Of a DNA stretch of 64,000 bases, positions 16,874 through 25,290 are shown piece by piece. Position numbers and translations under genes: made by a program. The stretch spans positions 1 through 64,000 of the forward strand of contig CANSEY010000022.1 of the NCBI GenBank assembly GCA_947646015.1. The letters are read 5' to 3'. This DNA is from an uncultured Bacteroides sp. (lineage in GTDB: Bacteria; Bacteroidota; Bacteroidia; Bacteroidales; Bacteroidaceae). The notes under the pieces were generated by a model that did not search any database, had not been told where the DNA came from, and saw nothing but the letters and a program-made list of their open reading frames with translations. Every line of letters begins with the position of its first letter. Within the stretch, counting starts at the first letter, position 1.

Positions 16874-18478
16874 ATGAATACGAAGACAAAACTTCTGTAT
16901 GTAGGCTTTCGTGCGTTAAACACATGCTGTCTGTACGCGGCTTTTTTAATGATAACATCGTGTGGCGACAATGTTGTGAACCCCGACAGCCCGGAACCGG
17001 ACGGGGAGGATATGATTCCTGTTACGGTCAGCCGGGTTGAGGATGGCAATTATATGGAAAGCCATGTTGATACTCCCGACACAACCGGGGGAAGAACGCT
17101 TGTAGACGAATGGGTGCCGGTGAAAGAGCCACCCGCCAGCAGGGCCATACCCGCTGCCGTGCCTTACGAGGGGCCTTCAGCGGTACGGATGACGCTCCGC
17201 GAAGAGCCACAGGTCACTACCCGTGCCGCTACATTGGGCAACGGCATTTATTTCCGGTTGATCGCTTTCCGTAAAGTAGGCAGCAATTACGTATTCCAGT
17301 CGGCTGCGGATTTTACGACAAACGGGGCTTCCGCTCCCACACTCAGGCAAGGAAATCTGCTCACCAGAGCAGGAACTGTCCGTGTGATCGGATACTCGTT
17401 CAATAGTACGGCAGGGATGGGAACGATCCCTTCATCCTATACTTATAACAGTACTTCCGTCACTATCCCGAATATGAACAGTGACTTTATGGTCTATGAC
17501 TCGGGGGACATAGCGAATGTGAGCACAATCAGCCACAACCTGTCGGTTAGTTTCACGCAAAAACTCTGCAAGCTGACGGTTAAACTCTCCTTGTCGCAGT
17601 TTGGGAGCAACACGTTTACCAACTGTACGGGGGTATACATTTCTCAGGGCGGCAATGCGTCTGCCTGGACGATAGGTCCCTCTACAAATAATGTAAGTGC
17701 CAATACCGGAAATACACCTACATTCAATATAGCCAATAATTCTACTGCCACTGTGCGGTTAGTTCCTTTTTCGGGTTCCCGGACGATCACGGTGCATATC
17801 GGTACGCTGACTCTCAGTAATTACTTCAATGCAAATAACCGGAATATCATCTCGAGTCAAAATGTCCAGTTGCTACCGGGAAAGAGTTATACCATTACGC
17901 TGAAGTTTGAATTGGGGATACAATTGGCGGCAAGTAACATTAACCTGACACAAAACGGATGCACAACGAATGATAAGAATGATTTGGCAAAGCTGAGATG
18001 GGCCACGGGAAATTTGAAGAGTACGGGAAGCACGAATTATATATGGGCACCTTCGCAGACAGAAATTGGGTATTACTACGCTTTCAATAAACTTTATAAT
18101 GGAAGCACCGGAGATCCGTGTTCTAAATTGAATACTGCATATTACGGTACAGGCTGGCGGACACCTTCTAAAAATGAACTGGAAAAACTGTCACGATGTA
18201 CAGATAAAGTGTTTACGAATAATGGTATGTGGTTTATGAATAAAAGCCTGGGGGTATTTTTAAAAGCTGGAGGAGTGCGACAGGAAAGTGGATCAGGCAC
18301 AAATGGAGCGACATATACAGATCATGGGTGTTACTGGACCTCGACAATAGGGACTAGTAAAAATGCTTATAATATGGAATTTTGGAACACAGAGGCACAT
18401 GTAAATAATACATCTTCTTGGTTTGGTCTCCAAACTAATGGTTTACTTATCCGTTGCGTAAAAGGTACCAAACAATAA
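16874..18478 (+). CDS. Fimbrillin-family lipoprotein 2
   Basis: A 534-residue paralogue of fimbrillin 1. The signal peptide ends LMITSC (Cys30), giving a lipoprotein. A Pro/Glu-rich linker (DNVVNPDSPEPDGED) and a fimbrillin-like fold follow, with GIYFRLIAFRKVGSNYVFQS and TQKLCKLTVKLSL matching the first protein closely. The C-terminal part has YGTGWRTPSKNELEKLSR and ends LLIRCVKGTKQ, parallel to RCVKGPKL in the first. Gene, leader and invertible promoter are all duplicated, pointing to a tandem duplication followed by divergence. An HU-like/Ig-like protein gene follows after 25 nt and is probably co-transcribed. The promoter is OFF in this assembly. Surface role inferred. Confidence 0.85.
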   Translation: MNTKTKLLYVGFRALNTCCLYAAFLMITSCGDNVVNPDSPEPDGEDMIPVTVSRVEDGNYMESHVDTPDTTGGRTLVDEWVPVKEPPASRAIPAAVPYEGPSAVRMTLREEPQVTTRAATLGNGIYFRLIAFRKVGSNYVFQSAADFTTNGASAPTLRQGNLLTRAGTVRVIGYSFNSTAGMGTIPSSYTYNSTSVTIPNMNSDFMVYDSGDIANVSTISHNLSVSFTQKLCKLTVKLSLSQFGSNTFTNCTGVYISQGGNASAWTIGPSTNNVSANTGNTPTFNIANNSTATVRLVPFSGSRTITVHIGTLTLSNYFNANNRNIISSQNVQLLPGKSYTITLKFELGIQLAASNINLTQNGCTTNDKNDLAKLRWATGNLKSTGSTNYIWAPSQTEIGYYYAFNKLYNGSTGDPCSKLNTAYYGTGWRTPSKNELEKLSRCTDKVFTNNGMWFMNKSLGVFLKAGGVRQESGSGTNGATYTDHGCYWTSTIGTSKNAYNMEFWNTEAHVNNTSSWFGLQTNGLLIRCVKGTKQ

Positions 18479-18503
18479 TATTCACTTTTAAACTTAACAA
18501 ATC

Positions 18504-19262
18504 ATGAAAACCGAACTCAAAGGCTGGCTTGCGGACAATACCGTGACCACCGACAACAAAGAAGACAAAATCCTGGTATTGGAAAGCGCCGGAAACCTGA
18601 CACTATCCGATGTACTGGATGAAATGAAGAAAGAAGATACCGGCTTGCGGGCAGAGACTTTAAAGCATGCCGTCGATCTTTTTCAGCGTACAGTATCGGA
18701 ATTGGTACTGAACGGATACTCTGTCAATACGGGGTTATTCCGTGCTGTTCCCCAGTTTCGCGGTGTAATAGACGGTGGAGTATGGAATCCTGAGAGAAAT
18801 TCTATCTATGTTTCCTTCAATCAGGATAAGGATTTACGTGAAGCTATCGCACGGACCGGCGTAAAAATCCTAGGAGCCAAAGGCGATTCAGCCTATTTTA
18901 TCGGTGGTGAAGACGCCGCCACCCGTGCTACGGACGGTAGTGCAACTGCAGGACGTAACTATCGCTTACAAGGCAAGAACATCAAAGTAGCAGGTACAGA
19001 TCCTGCTGTAGGTATCGTCTTGATTGATGAAAAAGGCACGGAAACGAAGCTACCGATGGATATGATAGCAGTAAACAACCCTTCGGAAGTATTGGTGCTA
19101 CTTCCTGCCGACTTGAAAGACGGAATATACAAACTGCGACTGACCACACAATATACCAGTGGCAACCGGCAACTGAAGACACCACATGTCATCAGCCAAA
19201 CCATCGTAATAGGCAATACAACCGAGGGCGACGGAGATATTGTGGATGACCCGACAGCATAA
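18504..19262 (+). CDS. HU-like DNA-binding domain plus Ig-like C-terminal domain (DUF4469-type)
   Basis: A 252-residue protein without signal peptide. The N-terminal ~120 residues resemble an IHF/HU-like fold found in Bacteroidetes (LTLSDVLDEMKKEDTGLRAE, NGYSVNTGLFRAVPQFRGVI). The C-terminal part from about 150 (YRLQGKNIKVAGTDPAVGIV ... DGIYKLRLTTQYTSG) looks like the beta-sandwich of DUF4469. It ends GDGDIVDDPTA, a tail shared with the separate HU-like protein at 45804-46265. The gene starts 25 nt after fimbrillin 2 and ends before a large nested hairpin. If co-transcribed it would be phase-variable together with the surface protein. Whether it binds DNA is not known; family similarity is moderately sure. 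Confidence 0.8.
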   Translation: MKTELKGWLADNTVTTDNKEDKILVLESAGNLTLSDVLDEMKKEDTGLRAETLKHAVDLFQRTVSELVLNGYSVNTGLFRAVPQFRGVIDGGVWNPERNSIYVSFNQDKDLREAIARTGVKILGAKGDSAYFIGGEDAATRATDGSATAGRNYRLQGKNIKVAGTDPAVGIVLIDEKGTETKLPMDMIAVNNPSEVLVLLPADLKDGIYKLRLTTQYTSGNRQLKTPHVISQTIVIGNTTEGDGDIVDDPTA

Positions 19263-19268
19263 ATCATA

Positions 19269-19351
19269 CCGCATCGCTTCCCTTATGCAGGGGTGCATCG
19301 ATATCTTGTGCAGTTCTGCACAAGGTGCCGGTGCACCCCTGCACAATGCGG
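19269..19351. other. Large nested hairpin between convergent genes
   Basis: Three stems nest: CCGCAT/ATGCGG (19269-19274/19346-19351), TGCAGGGGTGCA/TGCACCCCTGCA (19286-19297/19332-19343) and CTTGTGCAG/CTGCACAAG (19305-19313/19316-19324). There is no U-tract. It separates the HU-like gene (+) from buk (-) and may be a 3' stability structure or a terminator. Confidence 0.7.
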
Positions 19352-19372
19352 AAATGCAACCAAGCTCTAAAA

Positions 19373-20488
19373 TTACTGATAAACCTGTACCGGAAGTTCT
19401 CCCCTTAAAGCCCCCAAAGCATTCAATGCCAAAGCCTCCATCTCATCTTCTCCCGGATACACGAAAACGGGAGCAAGGAAAGAGATACGTTCCCTTAAAC
19501 GGGAAATTACATAATCGGAATAGGCAATGCCTCCGGTCAGCAGAATGGCGTCTACCTTTCCACATAAAACAGTAGAGGCAGCACCGATACTTTTGGCCAC
19601 ATTGTAGATCATGGCATCGAGCACCAACCGGGCATGGTCATCACCTGCCTCAATGGACTGAATAATGGCAGGAATATCAGTAGTTCCCAAATGGGCGGTA
19701 AGCCCGGCACGACCCGAAATTCGTTTCTTCAATTCATCTTTGGTGAATTTCCCGCTGAAACAAAGGTCTATCAGTTGTCCGGCGGGAAGAGTTCCGGCTC
19801 TTTCGGGTGAGAAAGGCCCTTCGCCATCCAATGCATTATTGGCATCGACTGCACGCCCATGACGATGGACTGCAACAGAAATACCTCCTCCCAAATGGCA
19901 GACGATCAAATCAAGATCTTCATAACGAGTGCCATGTTCGGCAGCATAACGACGGGCAATAGCTTTCTGATTCAGTGCATGCCAGATAGTGATACGCGGC
20001 ATCAAAGGCGAACCGGTAATACGGGCAACCTCTTCCAGTTCGTCCACCACACCCGGATCTGCAATAAACGCCCGGCATCCGGGTAAAGCTGCGGCCAATT
20101 CATCGGCTATCAAACCTCCCAGATTGCAGGCATGTGTACGCATAGCGTGAAGGGTATCCCGCTTCATGGCTTCGTTAACCTCATAAACTCCACCGGGAAT
20201 AGGCTTCACCAAGCCTCCGCGTCCAATGACAGCATCGAACCGGAAAGGAATATCGTTTACCTCCAACTCTCGGAGAACAAGCGATTTACGAAATTCGAAC
20301 TGATCGATCACCCGGGGGAAGGCAGACAACTCTTCCACCGTATGGCGGATGTTGCGTACCAACAAAGGAGTTTCATTTTCATAAACAGCGATCTTTGTTG
20401 AAGTGGAACCGGGATTGATAACAAGGAGCCTTTCCCCCCGTCCATTCTTCACAGAAGACGGAGTAGAGTTTATATTCAGTTTATCCAT
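19373..20488 (-). CDS. buk: Butyrate kinase
   Basis: A 371-residue acetate/butyrate-kinase-fold enzyme converting acyl phosphate and ADP to acid and ATP in the cytoplasm. The N-terminus after a short extension reads LLVINPGSTSTKIAVYENE, the phosphate-binding signature. Other family blocks are VIGRGGLVKPIPGGVYEVNE, ARITGSPLMPRITIWHALNQ, YEDLDLIVCHLGGGISVAVH and DAILLTGGIAYSDYV. The first ~20 residues (MDKLNINSTPSSVKNG) extend beyond the usual N-terminus, but the ATG fits the 22-nt gap to ptb. It is the second gene of a ptb-buk pair, which makes ATP from butyryl-, isobutyryl- or related acyl-CoA. The real acyl substrate is not determined. Assignment firm. Confidence 0.92.
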   Translation of the reverse strand: MDKLNINSTPSSVKNGRGERLLVINPGSTSTKIAVYENETPLLVRNIRHTVEELSAFPRVIDQFEFRKSLVLRELEVNDIPFRFDAVIGRGGLVKPIPGGVYEVNEAMKRDTLHAMRTHACNLGGLIADELAAALPGCRAFIADPGVVDELEEVARITGSPLMPRITIWHALNQKAIARRYAAEHGTRYEDLDLIVCHLGGGISVAVHRHGRAVDANNALDGEGPFSPERAGTLPAGQLIDLCFSGKFTKDELKKRISGRAGLTAHLGTTDIPAIIQSIEAGDDHARLVLDAMIYNVAKSIGAASTVLCGKVDAILLTGGIAYSDYVISRLRERISFLAPVFVYPGEDEMEALALNALGALRGELPVQVYQ

Positions 20489-20510
20489 ATTCTTAGTTTA
20501 ATTATGATCA

Positions 20511-21452
20511 TCATTCGGAGCATCTTCCTCTCTCTGCCGACCGGGTAGAAGCTGTCAGACACGCCATCGCAATACTATAATACTTGGAAAGTCCGGAATC
20601 ACTGCGTGACGGTAACACCACCGGGCAAATGGGGCCTTGCAGCAATCCTGCCATATCGGCTTTGGCAAACAACGAAACAGATTTATAGAAAGCATTGCCC
20701 GACTCGATATTGGGGAATATCAATACATCGGCCTGTCCGTTGATGGGCGATACAATTCCTTTAATATCCCCGCTGGCCTGCTCGCAAGAGGTGCGTACAT
20801 CCAACGGACCATCGATAATCACATTACCAAACTCTCCGGCTTCGGCCAACTCCACAATATTAACATAATCGAGCGAATGGGGAAACTTGGCACTTACCTT
20901 CTCCGTACAATGGATCAAAGAGATACGGGGTTGTTCTATCCCAAACCGCCGGCAAGTACAGATGGCATACCATATCATCTCAATGCGTTGTTGCAAAGTG
21001 GGACGAGGAATAACAGCGGCATCTGAGAAGAACAATAATTTATCATATGTCGGAATCTGCATTACGGCCAAATGAGTCAGAATCTTCCCCTTAGGCAGCA
21101 AGCCTTTCTCCTTGTCGAGAATGGCATGAAGCAAATTGTCAGTATTGATAATACCTTTCATCAGAATATCGGCTCCCCCTTCCCGAACAATACGAACAGC
21201 TTCACGCGCTGCCTCATCGGGATCTTCAATGTGGAGGGTCTTCACATATTCCGGGTACTTCTGCAGACTGGGATACTTTTGCAGGATGGCCGAGTCACCA
21301 ATCATCAGGAATTCCGCAATCTCTTCGTCGAGTGCACGGGCAATGGCATATTCTGTATTCGGATCGTTGGCACAGACAACGGCAATCCGTTTCCGTCGGT
21401 TTAAGGTTTTGAGATGGGCTGTCAGTTGGTCAAAGTTTCTAATAGGTTCCAT
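20511..21452 (-). CDS. ptb: Phosphate butyryltransferase (phosphate acyltransferase)
   Basis: A 313-residue phosphate acetyl/butyryltransferase-family enzyme that converts acyl-CoA and phosphate to acyl phosphate and CoA. It starts MEPIRNFDQLTAHLKTLNRR. Family blocks include KRIAVVCANDPNTEYAIARA, GADILMKGIINTDNLLHAIL, LTHLAVMQIPTYDKLLFFSD and the C-terminal PNIESGNAFYKSVSLFAKAD. It lies directly upstream of buk and in the same direction, so the two form an operon. The length is normal. The pair could serve branched-chain or butyrate fermentation; substrate range cannot be read here. Assignment firm. Confidence 0.9.
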   Translation of the reverse strand: MEPIRNFDQLTAHLKTLNRRKRIAVVCANDPNTEYAIARALDEEIAEFLMIGDSAILQKYPSLQKYPEYVKTLHIEDPDEAAREAVRIVREGGADILMKGIINTDNLLHAILDKEKGLLPKGKILTHLAVMQIPTYDKLLFFSDAAVIPRPTLQQRIEMIWYAICTCRRFGIEQPRISLIHCTEKVSAKFPHSLDYVNIVELAEAGEFGNVIIDGPLDVRTSCEQASGDIKGIVSPINGQADVLIFPNIESGNAFYKSVSLFAKADMAGLLQGPICPVVLPSRSDSGLSKYYSIAMACLTASTRSAERGRCSE

Positions 21453-21593
21453 AACGTTAGATTTTTAGCAAATATCAGAAAAAGGATCGAGAAGTACATC
21501 ATGGAATACTGAAAAAATAGACAAACCGAGTAACATTTTGATATAATACAACGCTTTCATTTCTACGGATGCAGGTAATTTCGTTTTTTAATG

Positions 21594-21601
21594 TAAATTT
21601 G
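21594..21601 (+). promoter_or_regulatory. Probable -7 element of the GH16 gene
   Basis: TAAATTTG matches TAnnTTTG and is 33 nt before the start codon. No clear -33 element is visible. Confidence 0.4.
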
Positions 21602-21634
21602 TGTCCTGTTAAACTCCTATAATCAAACAGAACC

Positions 21635-22429
21635 ATGAAAACAAAAACATTTCTCGCTCTTTTCTGCCTGTTGTGTATCAGTTCAGGCTTTTCATCGTGC
21701 CAACGTCATTCATCCGACCAGTGGAAATTGGTTTGGGAAGATCATTTCGACCAGAAAACAGGCTTTGATCCACAGGTCTGGAGTAAAATACCACGTGGCA
21801 AATCAGACTGGAATAACTATATGACCGACTTCGATTCCTGTTTCGACATGCGTGACGGCAATATGGTGCTGCGAGGCATCATCAATTACAGCCAGCCCAA
21901 TGATACAGCACCCTATCTGACCGGAGGAATCTACACCAAAGGGAAAAAAGCATTCAGCAACGGACGCCTCGAAATACGCGCCAAACTGAACGGTGCACGT
22001 GGTGAGTGGCCAGCCATCTGGATGCTCCCGATAGATGCTCCCTGGCCGATGGGTGGAGAAATCGATATCATGGAACGTCTGAATCACGATACAATCGCTT
22101 ATCAGACTATACATACCAATTATACGCACAATCTGGGTATCAAAGACAATCCGTTATCACACTCCGTAGGTGCGATCAATCCCGACGACTACAATGTATA
22201 TTCAGTAGAAATGTATCCGGACAGCATTGCATTCTATATCAATGACACACATACTTTCACCTATCCCCGCATCGAAACAGACAAAGAAGGGCAGTTTCCT
22301 TTCGACCAGCCTTTCTATCTACTGATCGACATGCAGTTGGGTGGCTCGTGGGTAGGGGCTGTAGACCCGAAAGAACTTCCGGTGGAGATGTATGTAGATT
22401 GGGTAAGATTCTATCAGAAAGAGAAATAG
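21635..22429 (+). CDS. GH16-family beta-glucanase lipoprotein
   Basis: A 264-residue secreted lipoprotein. The signal peptide ends SSGFSSC (Cys22). The catalytic domain has KLVWEDHFDQ at its start, GRLEIRAKLNGARGEWPAIW, and the GH16 catalytic motif GEIDIME, with E142 the expected nucleophile, D144 the helper and E147 the acid/base. It ends VEMYVDWVRFYQKEK as is usual. Size and motif fit laminarinase/lichenase-like enzymes acting on beta-1,3 or mixed-linkage glucans, but exact specificity is not determined. No susC/susD gene adjoins, so it stands outside a PUL. Family assignment is firm. Confidence 0.92.
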   Translation: MKTKTFLALFCLLCISSGFSSCQRHSSDQWKLVWEDHFDQKTGFDPQVWSKIPRGKSDWNNYMTDFDSCFDMRDGNMVLRGIINYSQPNDTAPYLTGGIYTKGKKAFSNGRLEIRAKLNGARGEWPAIWMLPIDAPWPMGGEIDIMERLNHDTIAYQTIHTNYTHNLGIKDNPLSHSVGAINPDDYNVYSVEMYPDSIAFYINDTHTFTYPRIETDKEGQFPFDQPFYLLIDMQLGGSWVGAVDPKELPVEMYVDWVRFYQKEK

Positions 22430-22493
22430 AACCTTTTTACCCTACAAGCGTTAAAGACAAATCAGATATCAGCTTATTAAATCACTTTATTAA

Positions 22494-23408
22494 ATGAACT
22501 TACAATTTCCCCCATTTCTGCACGAAGGCGATAAAGTAGCCATCGTATCGCCTTCAAGCAAAATAGACAGTATATTCCTGAAAGGTGCCAAGACGCGTCT
22601 CAGCTCCTGGGGACTTACTCCTGTCATGGGAGATCATGTCCGAAGTTCATGGGGCTCGTATGCCGGTGCCACCCATCAGCGCCTCAAAGATTTTCAGGCA
22701 GCCATGGACGATGAAGAAATTAAGGCCATCTTGTGCAGCCGTGGTGGTTACGGAGCGGTTCACTTGCTGGATAAGCTGGACTTCACACGCTTTCGTAACC
22801 ACCCGAAATGGCTGATCGGGTTCAGTGACATCACTGCGCTCCACAACTTATTTCAATACAATGGTTTTGCCTCACTCCATGCTCCCATGGCACGCCATCT
22901 CGCTGTAACAGGAGAGGAGGATCCATGTTCATTATATCTCCGCGACATTCTTTTCGGTAAACTGCCCGGATATAAATGCCACCGCCATAAGTTGAATCAT
23001 CTGGGACAGGCCAAAGGCATCCTGCGAGGCGGCAACATGGCTGTGTTCCACGGTCTCCGCGGAACACCATACGATATTCCTCCCGAAGGTACGATCCTCT
23101 TCATCGAGGATGTGGGCGAACGTCCTTATGCCATCGAACGCATGATGTATAACCTGAAATTGGGAGGCGTACTTGAAAAGTTATCCGGACTTATCATCGG
23201 ACAATTTACCGAATACAAAGAAGACTATTCACTGAAAAAGGACCTTTACAGCACACTGGATGCCTTGGTGAAGGAGTATGACTTCCCCATATGTTATGAC
23301 TTTCCGGTGGGACATGTGACAGAGAACCTACCACTAATCAACGGTGCGGAAGTGGAGTTCGTATCCGGAAAGAAAGGAGTGGAATTGTTAATAAACCCTC
23401 CTATCTGA
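22494..23408 (+). CDS. ldcA: LD-carboxypeptidase (peptidase S66)
   Basis: A 304-residue serine peptidase of the S66 family, which removes the terminal D-alanine from murein tetrapeptides during peptidoglycan recycling. It starts MNLQFPPFLHEGDKVAIVSP, typical of the family. The nucleophile region reads SRGGYGAVHLLDKLDF and GFSDITALHNL. The partner catalytic residues are expected around FIEDVGERPYAIERMMYNL and DFPVGHVTENLPL (His). No signal peptide, so it acts in the cytoplasm. It lies 64 nt after GH16 and 56 nt before the M28 gene, probably one transcript with the latter. Family assignment is firm; the symbol follows E. coli ldcA. Confidence 0.88.
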   Translation: MNLQFPPFLHEGDKVAIVSPSSKIDSIFLKGAKTRLSSWGLTPVMGDHVRSSWGSYAGATHQRLKDFQAAMDDEEIKAILCSRGGYGAVHLLDKLDFTRFRNHPKWLIGFSDITALHNLFQYNGFASLHAPMARHLAVTGEEDPCSLYLRDILFGKLPGYKCHRHKLNHLGQAKGILRGGNMAVFHGLRGTPYDIPPEGTILFIEDVGERPYAIERMMYNLKLGGVLEKLSGLIIGQFTEYKEDYSLKKDLYSTLDALVKEYDFPICYDFPVGHVTENLPLINGAEVEFVSGKKGVELLINPPI

Positions 23409-23464
23409 CTCACCCTACAGTGAAAATCATTAATTTTGAGGCTTTAAACTCCAAAAGCATAATT

Positions 23465-24469
23465 ATGAAAAGAAACTCTATGTTCATACTGTCAGCTTTC
23501 ATCCTGTTTTCTGCTTTCTCCTGCGGAACAAACGGCAGCAAGACCACTTCGACCGACATCACCGAGAAAAAGGTAATTGTCCAAGTGCCCCAATTTGACG
23601 CAGACAGTGCTTACAAGTACATACAGGCGCAAGTCGACTTCGGACCGCGCACACCAAATTCTAAAGGTCATGTTGCCTGTGGAGACTACCTGGCCGCCAA
23701 ACTGGCCGAACATGGAGCCAAAGTGATCAGCCAAAACGCTGAATTACCCGCATACGACGGTACACTGCTGAAAGCACGCAACATCATAGGATCTTTTAAG
23801 CCCGAAAGCAAAAAACGCATCGCACTCTTTGCGCATTGGGATACCCGTCCATGGGCCGACAATGATCCGAATGAAAAGAATCATCACACACCGATACTGG
23901 GCGCCAATGATGGAGCAAGCGGAGTGGGTGTATTACTCGAAATTGCCCGCCAGATCAATCAACAGCAACCGGAACTGGGAATCGACATCATCTTTCTGGA
24001 TGCGGAAGATTACGGAGCACCTCAGTTTTATACAGGCGAACATCGGGAAGACCAGTGGTGTCTCGGCGCACAATATTGGGCACGAACCCCGCACGTAGAT
24101 GGCTATAATGCCCGCTTCGGAATTTTACTCGATATGGTGGGCGGCAAAGATGCTACTTTCTTTAAAGAAGTATATTCCGAGAAATATGCCAAAGGTATCA
24201 ACAAGAAGGTATGGAAAAAGGCTAACGACGCCGGATACGGACGTTACTTTATTAACGAAGTAGGCGGTCAGATCACTGACGATCATCTGTTTATCAATCG
24301 CCTGGCAGGTATCCCGACTATCGACATCATTCCAAACGACGAAAATTGTGAACTGTCCAGCTTCGGACCGACCTGGCACACCGTGAATGACAATATGGAT
24401 GCCATTGACCGCTCTACACTCAAAGCTGTGGGACAAACGGTACTGGAAGTTATTTATAACGAGAAATAA
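23465..24469 (+). CDS. M28-family glutaminyl-peptide cyclotransferase-like lipoprotein
   Basis: A 334-residue envelope lipoprotein. The start is placed at the ATG of MKRNSMFILSAFILFSAFSC, giving a lipobox cysteine at residue 20; an in-frame ATG at 23420 adds 15 residues before the signal. The M28 zinc-binding blocks are present: LFAHWDTRPWADNDP, GANDGASGVGVLLEIAR, FLDAEDYG and DDHLFINRLAGIPTIDII, then SFGPTWHTVNDN. WDTRPWAD and the overall pattern match the metal-dependent glutaminyl cyclases of Bacteroidetes and animals, which form pyroglutamate at N-terminal Gln. In Bacteroidetes many exported proteins begin with Gln after signal cleavage, so they are plausible substrates. Aminopeptidase activity is the alternative. 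Confidence 0.87.
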   Translation: MKRNSMFILSAFILFSAFSCGTNGSKTTSTDITEKKVIVQVPQFDADSAYKYIQAQVDFGPRTPNSKGHVACGDYLAAKLAEHGAKVISQNAELPAYDGTLLKARNIIGSFKPESKKRIALFAHWDTRPWADNDPNEKNHHTPILGANDGASGVGVLLEIARQINQQQPELGIDIIFLDAEDYGAPQFYTGEHREDQWCLGAQYWARTPHVDGYNARFGILLDMVGGKDATFFKEVYSEKYAKGINKKVWKKANDAGYGRYFINEVGGQITDDHLFINRLAGIPTIDIIPNDENCELSSFGPTWHTVNDNMDAIDRSTLKAVGQTVLEVIYNEK

Positions 24470-24478
24470 TTATTTATC

Positions 24479-24907
24479 ATGTCAATCAACGAATTACAAG
24501 ACGAAGTCGTTGCTGAATTCAGCGACTTTGATGACTGGATGGATCGCTACCAGTTACTTATCGACTTAGGAAACGAGCAGGAACCGCTCGACGAGAAATA
24601 TAAAACGGAACAGAATCTGATTGAAGGTTGCCAAAGCCGTGTATGGCTTCAGGCAGACGAAGTAGACGGGAAAATTATCTTTAAAGCAGAAAGCGATGCA
24701 CTGATCGTGAAAGGCATCATAGCACTGTTGATTAAAGTCGTATCGGGACATACACCCGACGAGATTCTTAATTCGGAACTCTACTTTATCGACAAAATCG
24801 GTCTGAAGGACCACCTATCCCCCACTCGTAGCAACGGATTGTTGTCGATGGTGAAACAAATGCGGATGTATGCACTCGCATTCAAAGCCAAAGAGGCCAA
24901 AGGCTAA
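24479..24907 (+). CDS. sufE: SufE-family sulfur acceptor
   Basis: A 142-residue cytoplasmic protein that accepts persulfide sulfur from the cysteine desulfurase SufS during Fe-S cluster assembly. The active cysteine is C51 in LIEGCQSRVWLQAD, the family signature. Later blocks such as GIIALLIKVVSGHTPDEIL and LSPTRSNGLLSMVKQMRMYA match SufE throughout. It starts 9 nt after the M28 stop and is probably co-transcribed. No sufS or sufBCD lies in the window. An inverted-repeat element follows. Assignment firm. Confidence 0.93.
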   Translation: MSINELQDEVVAEFSDFDDWMDRYQLLIDLGNEQEPLDEKYKTEQNLIEGCQSRVWLQADEVDGKIIFKAESDALIVKGIIALLIKVVSGHTPDEILNSELYFIDKIGLKDHLSPTRSNGLLSMVKQMRMYALAFKAKEAKG

Positions 24908-24938
24908 ATCTCCAAATAAGGATGTGTCAGGACTCGTA

Positions 24939-25034
24939 TTCACCACAGATCACACCGATTTACACAGATAGATATTACTGGTTATCAGCAGATTAAAATC
25001 ATCCTGTGTTAATATCTGCGTAATCTGTGGTGAA
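24939..25034. repeat. TTCACCACAGA inverted-repeat element, copy 1
   Basis: TTCACCACAGAT at the left and ATCTGTGGTGAA at the right enclose about 70 bp with partly pairing arms. It lies between convergent sufE and the HTH gene. One of five copies in this window (see 41582, 51131, 53716, 59419). Confidence 0.85.
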
Positions 25035-25262
25035 TTATGACGTACCTCCATCTTCTTCATCCACCTGATACTCCAGAATATCCCCCGGCTGGCAATCTAG
25101 CACTCTACAGATCGCCTCAAGGGTAGAGAAACGAATCGCTTTGGCCTTTCCCGTTTTCAGGATAGAAAGGTTGGCAGGCGTAATGTCAATCTTCTCTGCC
25201 AACTCCCCCAAAGATATTTTTCTTCGGGCCATCATTATGTCAAGGTTTACTATTATAGCCAT
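25035..25262 (-). CDS. Small HTH (Cro/CI, YozG-like) regulator
   Basis: A 75-residue XRE-type DNA-binding protein. It is almost entirely a helix-turn-helix domain: MARRKISLGELAEKIDITPA, then NLSILKTGKAKAIRFSTLEA and ICRVLDCQPGDILEYQ. This matches the YozG group usually encoded beside DUF2975 membrane proteins, as here (28 nt downstream of DUF2975). The pair probably forms a regulatory unit in which the membrane protein modulates the repressor, but this is an inference from recurring gene order. Its stop codon abuts the inverted-repeat element. Targets are unknown; the ATCGAT-like cluster upstream of this operon is a candidate. Confidence 0.88.
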   Translation of the reverse strand: MAIIVNLDIMMARRKISLGELAEKIDITPANLSILKTGKAKAIRFSTLEAICRVLDCQPGDILEYQVDEEDGGTS

Positions 25263-25290
25263 AATTCTATTAATTTTTCAATATTCGGAT

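Noticed and set aside
24939-25034. The TTCACCACAGA element as a simple terminator of sufE.
   Set aside because: The same sequence recurs at four other places, including inside the susC-susD transcript unit, and lacks a U-tract. A dispersed repeat explains it better, although it may terminate incidentally.
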